From Pratylenchus scribneri (Eukaryota > Nematoda > Chromadorea > Rhabditida > Pratylenchidae), in NCBI GenBank assembly GCA_030063045.1, contig JAQSEB010000031.1, forward strand, positions 2,170,001 to 2,234,000: 64,000 bases of DNA, written 5' to 3'. The notes beneath the pieces are model-generated. The model was not told the DNA's origin and searched no databases. It worked only from the letters and a program-made list of their open reading frames with translations. Shown in pieces: positions 45,543-60,799 of this stretch (the first letter of the stretch is position 1; the number at the start of each line of letters is the position of its first letter). The position numbers were made by a program, and so were the translations under genes.

Positions 45543-48500
45543 ATGAGCCAACCTCCGCCGAACACCACAACGGTTGTGCATGCTTCCCTTGGCTCACTTT
45601 CCCAGGGGAGCAGTTTTGCGAGCAGTGGAGGAAGTTGTTGTGGCCAATCTTCAACAAGAAGCAACACAACAGTGGTCATTGACAATAATAACATTCATTT
45701 ACATCAACAAATGTTGGCCAGGCAAGAATGCAATGATGAATTGGAGAGGGCGGCTGGGGCCGAGGCAAGTGCCCTTCAATTTTGTGCATTCATTTTGTTT
45801 AGGAATCCTCGGATTCGGTGGCCCCTTTGAAGAGTGCCCGTCCACCAATGCTCCCTTTACCACCAAAATGTCCCATCAATTGTCCTTCTTCGTCGCCTTC
45901 TTCCTCCAATAATGCCCAAAATGGATTCTGCTCCACAACGGTGATGAATGGTGCCGGTTTGTTGAGTCTTTTCCCCGAGCAAAAAAGTCGTTCATTGATC
46001 AATTTGAATGTTCGAACGGCCACAATTGGCCAACAACAACGAAGCATTTCCCCGATAAATTCCCCCAGGCAACCTCAATCCGCGGAAACTATCCTTCCCA
46101 AATTGCAAAAATACAAATATGGTAAAAGGAGGAACAAAAATGAATGAATGGTTCCATTTTCCACTTTTTAGGTTCACTTCGGCATTTGCCGGTCAATCCC
46201 CCAGTTCTCCGTCAAATCAGCACCACCGAAGAATTCAGCAACAATTTCAGTAGCCGAATGCGAATTCCACCGAATGGACTTCGACTGGAATTGACTGGGC
46301 CCGGAGGGGCAGAGGAGAATGTGGGGGAAGTGATGGAAATGATGGAAGGAGGAATTGAACAAAATGGAGAAAAAGTAGCAGAAGGAGGAGGGGGTGGTGG
46401 CAGCCAACGGCGATTATTCCCTCGGCAACAGGAAATGATGGTTGCGGAGACGGTGAGTCAAAAATATTCGAAATTTGGGGATTGAGGGTGGGCGGGGGTG
46501 ACGTTGGTCGAAAATTTGGATGAGGAATGTGGGAGGAGGAGGCAAAAACAAACAAAAATGAATGGCATTAAAGCAAAAGGCGATTAGGGAATCGGCGAGG
46601 AGGAGGAGGAGGCGGGGGTGGGCCGCGCGAAAATATTCGTGAAGAGGGAGGGAATTTGGGTGATTGGTGGCCAGAATTGCCTCCTTCTTAATTCATTAAT
46701 TCATTTGCCCTTTATTCAATCCACTTTCCACTCATCCACTAAAATAATATGTTGAAAGCATTGTCCCTAAAATTGAAAAGAAAAAGGCCAAAATTGGGGG
46801 AAATCAAAGTTAGAAATTAATTTTTAAATCCAATTTAAAATAATTGAATATTTCAGCGTAATTCGGACATTCGCCTGCAACAATCATTGTCCACCCCAAG
46901 CACAGCGAATGATCCGGCTGCCCTCCTTTTGAATGGCACAAATGGAAATGGGGGCTCATCAAGTGGTGGTGGCCGAAAGGATTCTGAATATCGACGATTT
47001 CGAAGTGAAGGTCAGTCAGTTTTGGGCGACCATTTTTGGATGATTCATTTGAATGGGGGGAATGAATGCAACGGATTAATATTTACTTTTGGGCATTGTG
47101 TTGGTTGCGCCCACCATTCTTTCTTTTTGTCTATTTTGTTGCGTCATTGCCCCATAAGGGCAACAACCATCCAGCCACGCATTGTCAAATTCCCCAAATT
47201 TCCCCCATTCAACACCTCATTTTCCCCTTCCCATTTTCGCAATTCTTCCCTCCTCGCCCAATTCCCCCACTTTTATTTATTCATTCTTCAAAAAAAGGTT
47301 CTACAACTGCGCCAGCCGGTTCCTTGGCCCCACATTCCGGCGATATGCCAGCCGATTTGCCCCTGGATTCGCCCATCATTGACCCACGGTCATCGCCTCC
47401 GAATAGGCTGAATCTGTTCCAACAGGACACAATGGTCACAAACGGTGGCCCATTGACCAAACATTCGCACACGGAACAAGTCATGATGATGCACACTTTG
47501 AAGACAAAATTGCAAAAATATCAGGCAAAATTCTGCCAACATTTCATTTCTCATTTATTCCATTCATTTTTGTGTTTTAGACATTCATTGATAAGGCATT
47601 CCAATTAATTCAGCAGGGACCGGATGAGCAAGTGTTCGAAGGATGCACAATTGTCACAAAGTTATTATCCCTCCTTTGAGTCATTTTGATTATTTTATTT
47701 TAAAAAGAGTAATGACCAAGGCTTGGCTATTCCCGAAAATCTCGCAGGATTTGGCCTATGCCCTTTGCGATTATTTGAAGGAACAAGGATATTTGGATGA
47801 ATTATTGGGTCTTTTCACGCGAACGACCATTTCCGATTCAGTTCGCCTTTGTTGTGGCCGAGTGTTGGAGGTGGGGAGAGAAGAGGGGCATAATTTTGGG
47901 TAATTTCATTGATCATTGAATTGGGGAAAACAAAAAGGGGAATAGTGGAATTCTGGCCATTTGATTTATTTATTCTTTCATTAATTAATACTAAAATAAA
48001 TGGATTGAGGGGATTTTATTTTGGATTAATATTCTCGCAGGAATGTTTGGCAAATAATAATTGTGAAGCAGTTGTACAAAAAGGGTTCCTGAAGAAGGTG
48101 GTGGCCACCGCAGAAAAGCTCAACAAAAATCAGGAACAACAACGAATTTCACTTTCATTGATGGAAGCATTGTTCAAACATTCAACGGAAACAACCTCCA
48201 AATTAATTGAGTGTGTTCATTTTGACATTTCAGGGAATTAGAAAAAATAAAAGAATTAATCATATTTGAAAATAATTACTATTATCCCCCATCATTTAAT
48301 AGAATGGGAATAATTGACCACATCCTATTGACTTGCAAAAGGGCAACCGACACTCCGGGCACACTTCGGCATGCCGCATTGGGTACCCAAAATGAGGGGG
48401 GAATTCCCATTTACCAATTTTATTTTAGCATTGGCCAATTTGGCATTGTATTCATGTCAAGAGGCAAAAAAGAAGTTAATTCAGAAGAAATTGCCGGATT

Positions 48501-51500
48501 GGCTTTTCCTTTTGGCCTCACAGCCAGATGACATAACCAGGTGAAGGCCGAAATTGGCAATTGACCAAAAGGATTGTCCCAATTTGAAGATATTATGCAT
48601 GTTTGGCCATTTGTGTGCTTGGATCGGCCTCAACCAATTCCAAAGAAATGGAATTGGCTGTGGCCAAATCCGGCACCCTCACATTGGTTGAACCATTCCT
48701 CATTTCGCATACGCCCACCGCATTTGCCCAACACGATTATAAACATTCCCAGGGAAGACCGAGGGAATGGTTGGCCCGTCTCCTTCCGATGTTGGCATCA
48801 AAATGCCGGGAGGCAAAAAGCATGTCAGTCCCATCAATTCCGAAATATTATTATTTGATCATTAATTGTGTTTAGGGCCGCATTCCATCTTTGTGTGGAT
48901 GCAACCATCAAAAAGGAACAACAAAAGCTGGAAATGTTGGCCGACATTGGTGCCATCCAAGCATTGAAGGAATGTGCCTCATCGCCGGACGAATTGCCGG
49001 CCAAATTCGCCAGCGAAGCACTCACCATTATTGGGGAGCAAGTCCCATATAAATTGTCACAACAAGTCCCGTGTTGGTCAATAAAAGATGTACAATATTG
49101 GGTGGAAAAGGTGCGCATGATTATGATGGTTGGAGATTGGTTTTGGCCAAAAACCAGAATGATGATTAAAAAATCGGCAAAAGATTGAATTGTTGTTTTA
49201 GGCAATCTTTTAGAGCTATAATTGGAATCTACTTTCTGAAACTTTCTATTTTATATTCAATTCAAACGATGCCAAATTTGTTTTTCATTCTTTGCTGATT
49301 TATGCCTCTAGCATCTTCAATAATGAATGATTCCTCACTGTGATTTGTAGCAGTAATAGGACAGATTCGTTTTTTTTTGAACTTGTTTGTTTGAAAATCC
49401 GGTTTTTCGATTTTTAGCAAAAAATTCACAATTTCGGTTTAAATTGCACCAATTTTCTTAAAACCGAAACTGTTCTACACTAATTTTTTTGATTGTTTTA
49501 CAGATTGGATTTGGTACATACAGCCAAACATTCGCTAGCCATATGGTCGACGGGGATTTGTTGCTACTTTTGACGGAAAAAGAATTGGAGGTGGATTTGG
49601 AAATGCGATCCGGACTTTTGCGTAAAAGATTCATGCGAGAATTGGAATCGCTGAAAATTGCGGCAGATTATAGGTTTATTCAAATTGATGGCCTTTTTCT
49701 GTTGAATTCTTCATTTTAAGTTCCGTCGATGAAACCCATCTTGACCAATTTTTGATGTCTTTGAGTCCGGAGGTAATATTTGAAGGGAAATGCCATATTT
49801 CAATTCATTCATTCGTTTCAAGTTATCCGTGTACACCTATCAAATGTTGGGAATGGGATTGAACAGGAATTTGTTGCCCCAATTGACCAATGAGTAAATA
49901 AAATGGCCATAATCCCACTAATCTATGCCCATTTTTCAGTATGATGAAGTCCGTTTGTTGCATCCATAATCCAATTCATCGACTCAAATTGCGACAGGCC
50001 CTTCAAGGTTGATATTGCCTCCAGGCAAATTTATGCATAATTTCCATCATTCTTTTGTAGATAGTAAACATATTGATGACATCGAAGTGGCCATCCTCTC
50101 CAAACAAATCGATGTTTTCATTAGGCATTTTTTGCACATTATCCACTTTTCAATTCCTTATTTTTAAGTTACCGCCGTTCAACCGGAAACCAATTGGCCA
50201 GTTTGATTAAAGTAATTTAAAACAAAAATCTAACTGGATGAAATAAAAATCTAACCGGAAACACAAATTTAAGAGGATGAAACACAATTCTTTCCGGAAA
50301 AGACTAACCGGAATGAAACACAATTCTTTCCGGAAAAGACTAACCGGATGAAACACAATTCTTTCCGGAAAATACAAATCTAATTCTTTCCGGAAAACAC
50401 TAATCCTTCCCCTTTTTATCCATTTCCATCAATTTTGCCCTCATCAGGTCCTCCTCCAACTTCGAGGCTACAAAGTTTTCATCGATGTTGACAAACTCTA
50501 CGCTGGCAAATTCGATTCGCATTTGTTGAAGAATATTCAGGCGGCCAAACATTTCATTTTGGTGTTGACCCCACATTCCCTGGATCGATTATTGAATGAT
50601 AATAATTGCGAGGATTGGATCCACAAAGAATTGCATTGCGCATTTGAACATGGCAAAAATGTGATTCCAATTTTTGATCAACATTTTGAATTCCCCGCCG
50701 TCGAAAGTGAATTGCCCGATGACATTCGTCAAATTACGAGGTGGAAATAACACTTTAAACAAATACATGAATGAATTGAATAGATTTAATGGTGTTCGAT
50801 GGGTTCATGATTATCAGGAAGCATGCATTGACAAGGTGGAAAGGTTCATCAAAGGCGAATTGAACAGAGTGCCTTCGCAATCGGTTGACATACTCAATTC
50901 CTCAATTTAATAAATCCTATTAATATTTTGCAGCTTTCCTTGACCAAAACAACGGCTTCTGCCTCCGCTGGCCACCTTCCAGGCTCATCATCAGTTTCTG
51001 TTATGAATCGACGGCCATATAAATTGTCGGGCCCAACCAACGCAAACACACCTGGAACACAACAAACAACAACAGGTGGCCAATCCCGATGTTCGCCAAC
51101 TCCACCCGGCGGCATTGGAAATACAAAATTGCAAAGGACAAGTGCCGGAGGTGGCCAAATTGGAGTTGGAATTGCTGCCGGCGATTCAATCGGAAGCAAT
51201 GCTAGCGGATCAAGTCAGTTTGGAATTAGTACTAATCTTGGTTAAAGATCTATGGCTAAAGTTGTTTGGGGCAAGAGTTGAGCCTAGTCTCTCGCTCCCG
51301 GCCTTCACCGGGAGCCTAATCCTCCAATGGCCCAATTACTGGGATAGGATAAGTTGGGCTAGGCTCGACTTTATGTAATATATTTATCTGTTCTGTTGGA
51401 AAATGGCTTCTCAAAAAATGAAACTTTGATGGGAAAATGAGCTGGTTTATAAATGTGGATTGGGGCAATATTTGATGGATAGGGTGACAGGTTGATTGGG

Positions 51501-51694
51501 CAAAAAGTAGGCGTACAGTAGGATGGATAGGAAAGGCCCTCCTTAAGGCATTATTGGCACTGACAGTTTTGAATAAATTTTAATTGAAATTAATTAATCC
51601 AATTTATTTTACAGTTCGTTCCGCATCCATTGAAAAACGGAAGAAATTGTACTCATCGGTGAGCACTGTGAACAGTGAAACAATTGGAAGATGA
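45543..51694 (+). CDS. tir-1: TIR-1/SARM1 NAD hydrolase (ARM–SAM–SAM–TIR)
   Basis: Innate-immune and axon-degeneration enzyme that cleaves NAD+. The start at 45543 gives [20 protein letters not shown] and a long Ser/Asn-rich N-terminus ([30 protein letters not shown] block [19 protein letters not shown]). The ARM domain follows: [78 protein letters not shown] and [20 protein letters not shown]. Then come two SAM domains ([40 protein letters not shown]) and the TIR domain ([51 protein letters not shown]). The catalytic Glu of the HKE motif is present. A Ser/Thr/Gly-rich tail ends at 51694. The first intron (45766) has a GC donor. Two introns hold repeats: a minisatellite inside TIR and dispersed repeat copy B. 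Confidence 0.93.
50215..50405. repeat. Short TTCCGGAA minisatellite in the tir-1 TIR-domain intron
   Basis: Four to five irregular units built from ACACAATTCTTTCCGGAAAA and GACTAACCGGATGAA, in the intron between ASLIK and LQLRGYKVF of the TIR domain. Units are less regular than in the other three arrays. Confidence 0.85.
51246..51571 (+). repeat. ~330-bp intronic dispersed repeat, copy B
   Basis: In the last tir-1 intron, sense orientation. Shared blocks: GAGCCTAATCCTCCAATGGCC, GGTTTATAAATGTGGATTGG, GGCAATATTTGATGGATAGG, GTACAGTAGGATGGATAGGA, ATTGGCACTGACAG. It ends 44 bp before the acceptor. Confidence 0.82.
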
Positions 51695-55225
<3,531 letters not shown>

Positions 55226-56887
55226 CGGAATGCTGCATTATAAATATACAAAAATATACAGAGGCACTCATTTCGAGATGCCTAAAATTTAATTTCGGCT
55301 ATAAATAATGTAAATTCGTTTTTTTTTCATTAATTAATTTGTAATTGTAACTAATATCATACTCGATAAAAGGGATTAAATACTTAATATCATCCTAAAG
55401 AAGCCTTCTGCCAAGATATAGTGATTTCATCAGGCCATTTCCATCAATTTATCCTTCCCCACTAAATTCATTACCCCCAATTATTATAGCTGTGACTTGG
55501 GAACTTTCTTCGTACTCCTACTTACCTATTTTTCATATTTTGCTCTTTCGTACCCCGGTTTCTTACTTTTTTTAACCCTTTTTTTCTCCGTACTTCATTA
55601 GACTATTTTTCCTTGTACTCGTTGTTCGAATTCGGGGGTACGAGCGGTACGATTTTTGGTTCGAAGTCACAGTACTGTTCCCAAAATGGCGACGATGAGG
55701 ACAAATTGGTCAGCAGACATCCACAAACCGACCTATCACAAAATTTCATGACGTTCACTATTACTTCGATTTTAAAATTGAAATGCCCTCAAGGAATTGT
55801 TTCCATCGAAGATTAAACCAATTTAAGAAAAAATCATGTTGCTTCAGAGTTTTTAAATGAATTCCATTTAATATGTTAATCAGTCGCTCCACGACGGCTT
55901 AGAGGAATACTTCAGAAACAAATTGCCTAAGGCGATTTCCACACCGGAGCCAACAACTCGCTCCTTCGGAATTCGATTCTTTATCATAAGGGGTCACAAC
56001 GTGCTCTGGGAGCATACCCGTTCCTGCCTTCGCCCCTTCGGGGCTCATCAGCAGGGGTTTGAACCTAACAATAAGGAAAGGAGCCATTTGCGGAAGGTCG
56101 GTCGAAAATGGTTGGAAAATGGGTATGAAATTATATCTATTTTTTTTATTTTGAAACCTAAGGCATCATTTGGAAATCTTATTTTGAAAAAAACAGCCGA
56201 AAATAAAAGGAAAAACACATTAAATAGCCAAAAATAAGAGAAAACAAAAAAAAAAGACAAGAAAAATCAAAATTAAAAATTATTGGCCCTCACTGGGTTT
56301 CGAACCCGCGTCATCTCCTGCCATTCCCCATAAACTAAAGCAAGCGATATACCAATGCGCTAACGGGTCTTGTTGACTACTTCTCTCCAATTGCTCTATC
56401 TCTTAAGGGAATAAAGAAAAAACAAAAATTTGCATATAACCCGTACAAAAAAATCTTGAAATTTTATTGTGTGTTTGTACCTTCTCCATTAAAAAGTAGG
56501 AAGCCGTAAAAAATAGTATAGAAAAATTTCAATTTATGTGCAATTTTATTCACTTTAAAATTAAAATTTGATGATTTATTCAAAATAAAACAAAATAAAA
56601 GTGAATGATTATGGAATATCCCCTGCAAATATATTGCCGTCGAAAAAATATACAGAATTGGCAAAATTATTGAGAGGAAATAATAATTAATGATGACAGA
56701 TAAATTAGTTAGAATAATAAAAAATTACAAATATAATAAAATATAATTCAAATTAAAGGAAAGTTTGAATGATTAGAAGGATGGGGGATGGCTTTCTGGA
56801 TGGAGGACAAAATAAGGCATCGGGCATCTTCTTCCATTTTTGAGCATATGAATTTGTTGAAGTCATTCCATCATGTCCGGTCATTCT
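55226..56887. other. Intergenic region with a hairpin-rich block and a tRNA-like sequence
   Basis: Mostly AT-rich. 55900–56060 is GC-richer and contains a strong nested hairpin (56023–56055). 56283–56372 is tRNA-like. An open frame at 55613–55816 shows no family. No gene supported. Confidence 0.4.
56283..56372 (-). other. tRNA-like sequence with A and B boxes
   Basis: Read on the minus strand: TTAGCGCATTGGTATATCGC (A box), CTTGCTTTAGT, then GCGGGTTCGAAACCC (B box/T arm) and a T-rich flank. It shares its A-box half with 31811–31901. The acceptor stem is imperfect, so a tRNA pseudogene or SINE is more likely than a working tRNA. Confidence 0.5.
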
Positions 56888-58035
56888 TCAGGTCAAATTG
56901 CAATCCAGTTGTTTTGGCATTAACATCGGCGAGGCCACCAATCTCTCCACAATTCGCTCCATTTCCCGTTGATGATCGTAGTTGCCCATTATTTCTTCCG
57001 GCTCCAAATCGGACCATTTCTTCGTTTGGCTCGTTGTGGGCAGTGTGGGCGGCGCCGGTTCCCTATCAAAATTGGACCATTTCTTTCTTCGTTGGCTCGT
57101 TTTCGTCGGTGTCGTCGAATTTTCCTTTTCTCTTTGCAATTCTTCCAATATCTGATTTTTAAAATGGAAATTATTTTAATATTTAAATTATTGAATTTTA
57201 CCTGTGGGAATAGATTTCGACTTTTGTTCGGCGCTGCCATCATTTGCTGCTGATTTTGAGTGCTGGCGAGCACAATCCTCGTCGGCTGAACCATCGGAAA
57301 TGAATATGCAAATGATGCGGATGAATTGCCCATTGGAATGATGGAAGAAGCCATTTTGAATGGAGTAGGAATGGTGGCCATGGCCGGCGAATCATAATAA
57401 TGTGGAGTGGGCGGCGGCGGTGCCGGTGGATGATTCCATGACGCATCGCCCGACGATGGAGTCCAAGAAAGAAGAGATTGAATCGGCGGTTGTGGTGGTT
57501 GTTGTTCGATGGATGGAGATGATGGCGTCATTGACGAATTGTTGTTGGTGTTCCTCTCGGGATGGATGAAAAGGCATCGTTGGCCATAAGGACAAAGGCC
57601 GCGTCTGTATTTTTCGCATGGACGAGTTTTGTATTTTGAATTGATCGGTGGCGGAACCCTAAATGATTAAATACTTAGTTTACTATTTTAGAATTGGATT
57701 TACCTTGATGGCCGAATGTCATCAAATCCATGAGCAAAACGGCACTTTTTCCCAAAGCCACATTGTCCACTTTCCAGCCATTTCTCGCACATCACCGTTT
57801 TGTAGCTGTCCACAAATCGTTGGTCGTTTTGCAGCTCGTTTTGGTAATGTGCCCGCAAAACTTCATAAGCCCTCCTGGAAAAATATGGAATTGAATTGAA
57901 ATTCTTCAAATAAACATACTCTGATTCAGGATTGAAGTATTGATTGAATTGCTGGAATGTAGATTGCAAATATTCTTGGGGAGGCTGGCCATAGTAACTG
58001 GAATAGGAGAAATTGCGTTGACCATTTGAATTCAT
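56888..58035 (-). CDS. Tandem CCCH zinc-finger RNA-binding protein (PIE-1/POS-1/MEX-5 type)
   Basis: The start at 58035 gives a Gln/Tyr-rich N-terminus (MNSNGQRNFSYSSYYGQPPQ). After an intron (about 57870–57918) comes YEVLRAHYQNELQNDQRF, then finger 1, YKTVMCEKWLESGQCGFGKK–CRFAH (C-x8-C-x5-C-x3-H), and GFDDIRPSR. The next exon has finger 2, YKTRPCEKYRRGLCPYGQR–CLFIHPE (C-x7-C-x5-C-x3-H). A Pro/Ser/Gln-rich region and a last exon follow (WSNFDREPAPPT, KKWSDLEPEEIMGNYDHQRE), ending CNLT. YKT before each CCCH finger is the TIS11/MEX-5 signature. Worm relatives bind 3' UTRs in oocytes and early embryos. The seven-residue first spacing of finger 2 is one shorter than usual. Confidence 0.85.
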
Positions 58036-58818
58036 TTGCTGCTTCTGCTCTGGTGAATGACACGGACGATGTGATTGGTTTGGTTTTGATGATTAGCAAT
58101 TTGTTTGGTTGTTATTTTTATGCCTTATTTATTAGTTTTGTTTGGGCTAAAACAATTCGATTATTTAAACAATACATCAACTTAATTATTGAATAAATAA
58201 ATTGAATTTAAAAATATGAAAAACACGGATATTCACTTCATTTTTTAATCGATCGGTGTCGGTGAGCGGAACGCTGATGGAAGAGAAGCTGATTAATTTT
58301 TTTACTACGGTCGGGCCGATAGATTTCAATTTGAATTTACGAAAAAAAATTATTTTTTATTTCGCAAAAATTTGAATATCATGAATGACCCTCGTCGTCG
58401 TTCATCCGAGTTCCGAAGAAGCGACTTCTCTTCTTCCTCTTTTTCATTATCTTTTTGTCTTGAAAATGCTTTATTTTTCGTTCAAATTTCCATAAAAAAT
58501 TCCCATATTTTTAGCAAATTTTAAGAAATACTCTAATTTTTTCAAAACCATCTGAGACCTCTGAGAGGTGACCTAATATTTGGTCGAAAAAATTAAGTCG
58601 AAAACCATTGATTTCCCTCGAAATAAGTCAAAAATATTAAAATTGGCAAAATATATATGGCCCACTGGCCCAGGCACACAGCCCGGCCTAAATGAATAGA
58701 GAAATGGAAAGATGGAAATTAAATGGATTTGATATTTGTTTTTTTTTAGATTAAGTGGAAGAATGTTTTTTTCTATTCCGTCTTCATCTTCATATATAAA
58801 GACTGAAAATTGACAAAA
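58036..58818. other. Divergent intergenic region between the CCCH and TFIIA genes
   Basis: AT-rich shared upstream region with no coding exon seen. It presumably carries the promoters of both flanking genes. Confidence 0.45.
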
Positions 58819-60301
58819 ATGGCTCAACAAAGCGGCTACGGAATTGTAAGAATTTTGATTGAAATAAAATTAATTAATTCGTTTTTAAGGAAGAGATTTA
58901 TCGTGGAGTTATTGGCGATGTAATCAACCAAGTTCGAGAGGCATTTTTGGACGAAGGAGTGGACATTGATGTTCTTCAACAGCTAAAAAGAGTTTGTAAA
59001 ACATAAATAACCATAATTTTAACTTTATATTTAGACATGGGAGTCCAAAATTCAAGCAAGCGGCGCAGTGGATTTGGAGAATCGTCAACCGGTACCTGCC
59101 CCAGCACCTCAGACCAAACAATCCCGGCAACCTATTCCTACGGTTTTACTATAAATCTTCCATCTTTTTAATAAAATTCAACTCAAGGTATCTTCTTCCT
59201 CTTCTCATCAACCTCATCCCATTCCTGCTGCTGACAATACTCCGGGAACATCATCCACCATTCGTGTTCAGCAGAGTTCACAAAAACAAATGTTGGTTGA
59301 ACAGCCAGTTGCGGCAACGCAGGTAAATTCTAAAACGATTTTGTTCGGTATAAGAATTCCTAGAATCCAATCCAACTTTTGAGCCTTCCAATGCCTTCCC
59401 AAATGCTCGCTCCCGGTTCACGTATGCAGCTGCCACCTGGCCTTTTGCCGGGCACTCAATACGCCATCGTTGGTTGGTTTATGTCATTAAATGTTTTGAT
59501 TAATTTGACGCAATTTTAGACGGTCCGAATGGGACCCAAAATTTGGTCCTCATCAACCCTTCCCAAATGCAATTAAATTTGGAGACCCAAGCCCAATTCC
59601 TACTTCAACAACAGCAAAATTCCGACAGCAATTCCTCGGCCTTTCGCCGCCCTCCACCCGAAATTGCCACTAAAAAGGAACCCGGCACCGGACATGTTCC
59701 TCAACTCGATGGTGGCGGTTCCTCCTCATTCCAAGGTTCAAAACCATTTTTTTGATTAATTCAAATTTAAATATTAATTCAGAAGCAAGGAAAGCTGAAA
59801 AGAAAAGTGCGAAGAAAATACCCCAATTGGATGGCGGAGGCCCTGGAATGACAGATAGGTTAAAAGAATCATTTTTCAATTTAAAACCATTCACAATTGA
59901 ATAATTTAGTTCATCGGAGGAGGAGCCGGATGACGATGACGATTTGAAAAGGTTCGCCGGATTGGAAGACGAATCGGGCGACAAAGTGGACGAGGCGGAT
60001 GATGATGAGGATGAACCGCTGAATTCGGGGGATGATCAAAGCGACGACGAGGATTTGGACACACTTTTTGACGCAGACAATGTAAAAAAAAATATTTAAT
60101 TCAAAGTCTATTTTAATTTTAAGGTTGTGGTTTGTCAATTTGAGAAGGTCCACCGAGCAAGGAACAAATGGAAGTTCAATTTAAAGGATGGAGTAAGCCA
60201 ATTATTTGTAAATTTCTTATTTTTCCCAACAATTTTAGTTAATGCAAGTCAATGGCAAGGATTATTGCTTTCATAAAAGCACCGGAGAAGCCGAATGGTA
60301 A
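58819..60301 (+). CDS. Transcription initiation factor IIA large subunit (TFIIA-alpha/beta)
   Basis: General RNA polymerase II factor that stabilises TBP on the TATA box. The start at 58819 gives MAQQSGYGI. The helical N-terminal domain follows (EEIYRGVIGDVINQVREAFL, DEGVDIDVLQQLKR, TWESKIQASGAVDL). Then come Pro/Gln/Ser-rich linker exons (MPSQMLAPGSRMQLPPGLLP, LQLNLETQ-like MQLNLETQAQFLLQQQQN) with two copies of PQLDGGG. The acidic stretch (EEEPDDDDD, DEADDDEDEPLNSGDDQSDD) leads to the C-terminal beta domain: VVVCQFEKVHRARNKWKFNL, KDG, QVNGKDYCFHKSTGEAEW. Both conserved ends of TFIIA-L are intact. The PQLDGGG motif region is where the precursor is cleaved by taspase in other animals. About nine exons. 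Confidence 0.93.
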
Positions 60302-60799
60302 TCAAATCAAATGATGATGAATGATGACCACCCAAGAATATTGACCCAAATGAAGAGAAGAAAACAAGAAAAATTTATTTTTTTTATTTAAAATAAAAAC
60401 TAACAGTCAAAATTTGTACAATCTTTTCTCTGTTATTATCCGTATTTTGAGCAATTCTCATACAGAATAAACTAATTATATAAAATGTTTGTAAATATAT
60501 GAACAAATTTGATTTGGGTATAAGGTTCAGGGATGACAAAATAAAACAAATTAGTCAAAAGGATAAGGATGGGTCAGTCAAACAACGGATTTGCGTATTT
60601 TTGGGGAAGGAACAGGCCTAATTGGGACTGATCATCAGGTCAGACTGGATTGATGGAAAATGAGAAAATGGAACAAAATAAAGAAAATGGGCAAACAATA
60701 AAACAAATGGATGGGAGAATGTGTCATCAAATTGCTCTGTTTTTGGATGGTATTGGTAGGCATTTTTGCGTCCAATTTCCCTCAAGATGGTCGGTCCAT
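60302..60799. other. Convergent 3' spacer between TFIIA-L and AMPK gamma
   Basis: AT-rich; both neighbours end here. No gene seen. Confidence 0.5.

Noticed and set aside
56023..56055. Hammerhead-like core on the minus strand (CTGATGAG, GC-rich stem II, CGAA)
   Set aside because: The stem II hairpin is perfect, but the base after GAA is G rather than A, and the outer strands pair directly across the core (CCTGC with GCAGG) instead of forming stems I and III with a cleavage site. Probably a chance hairpin.
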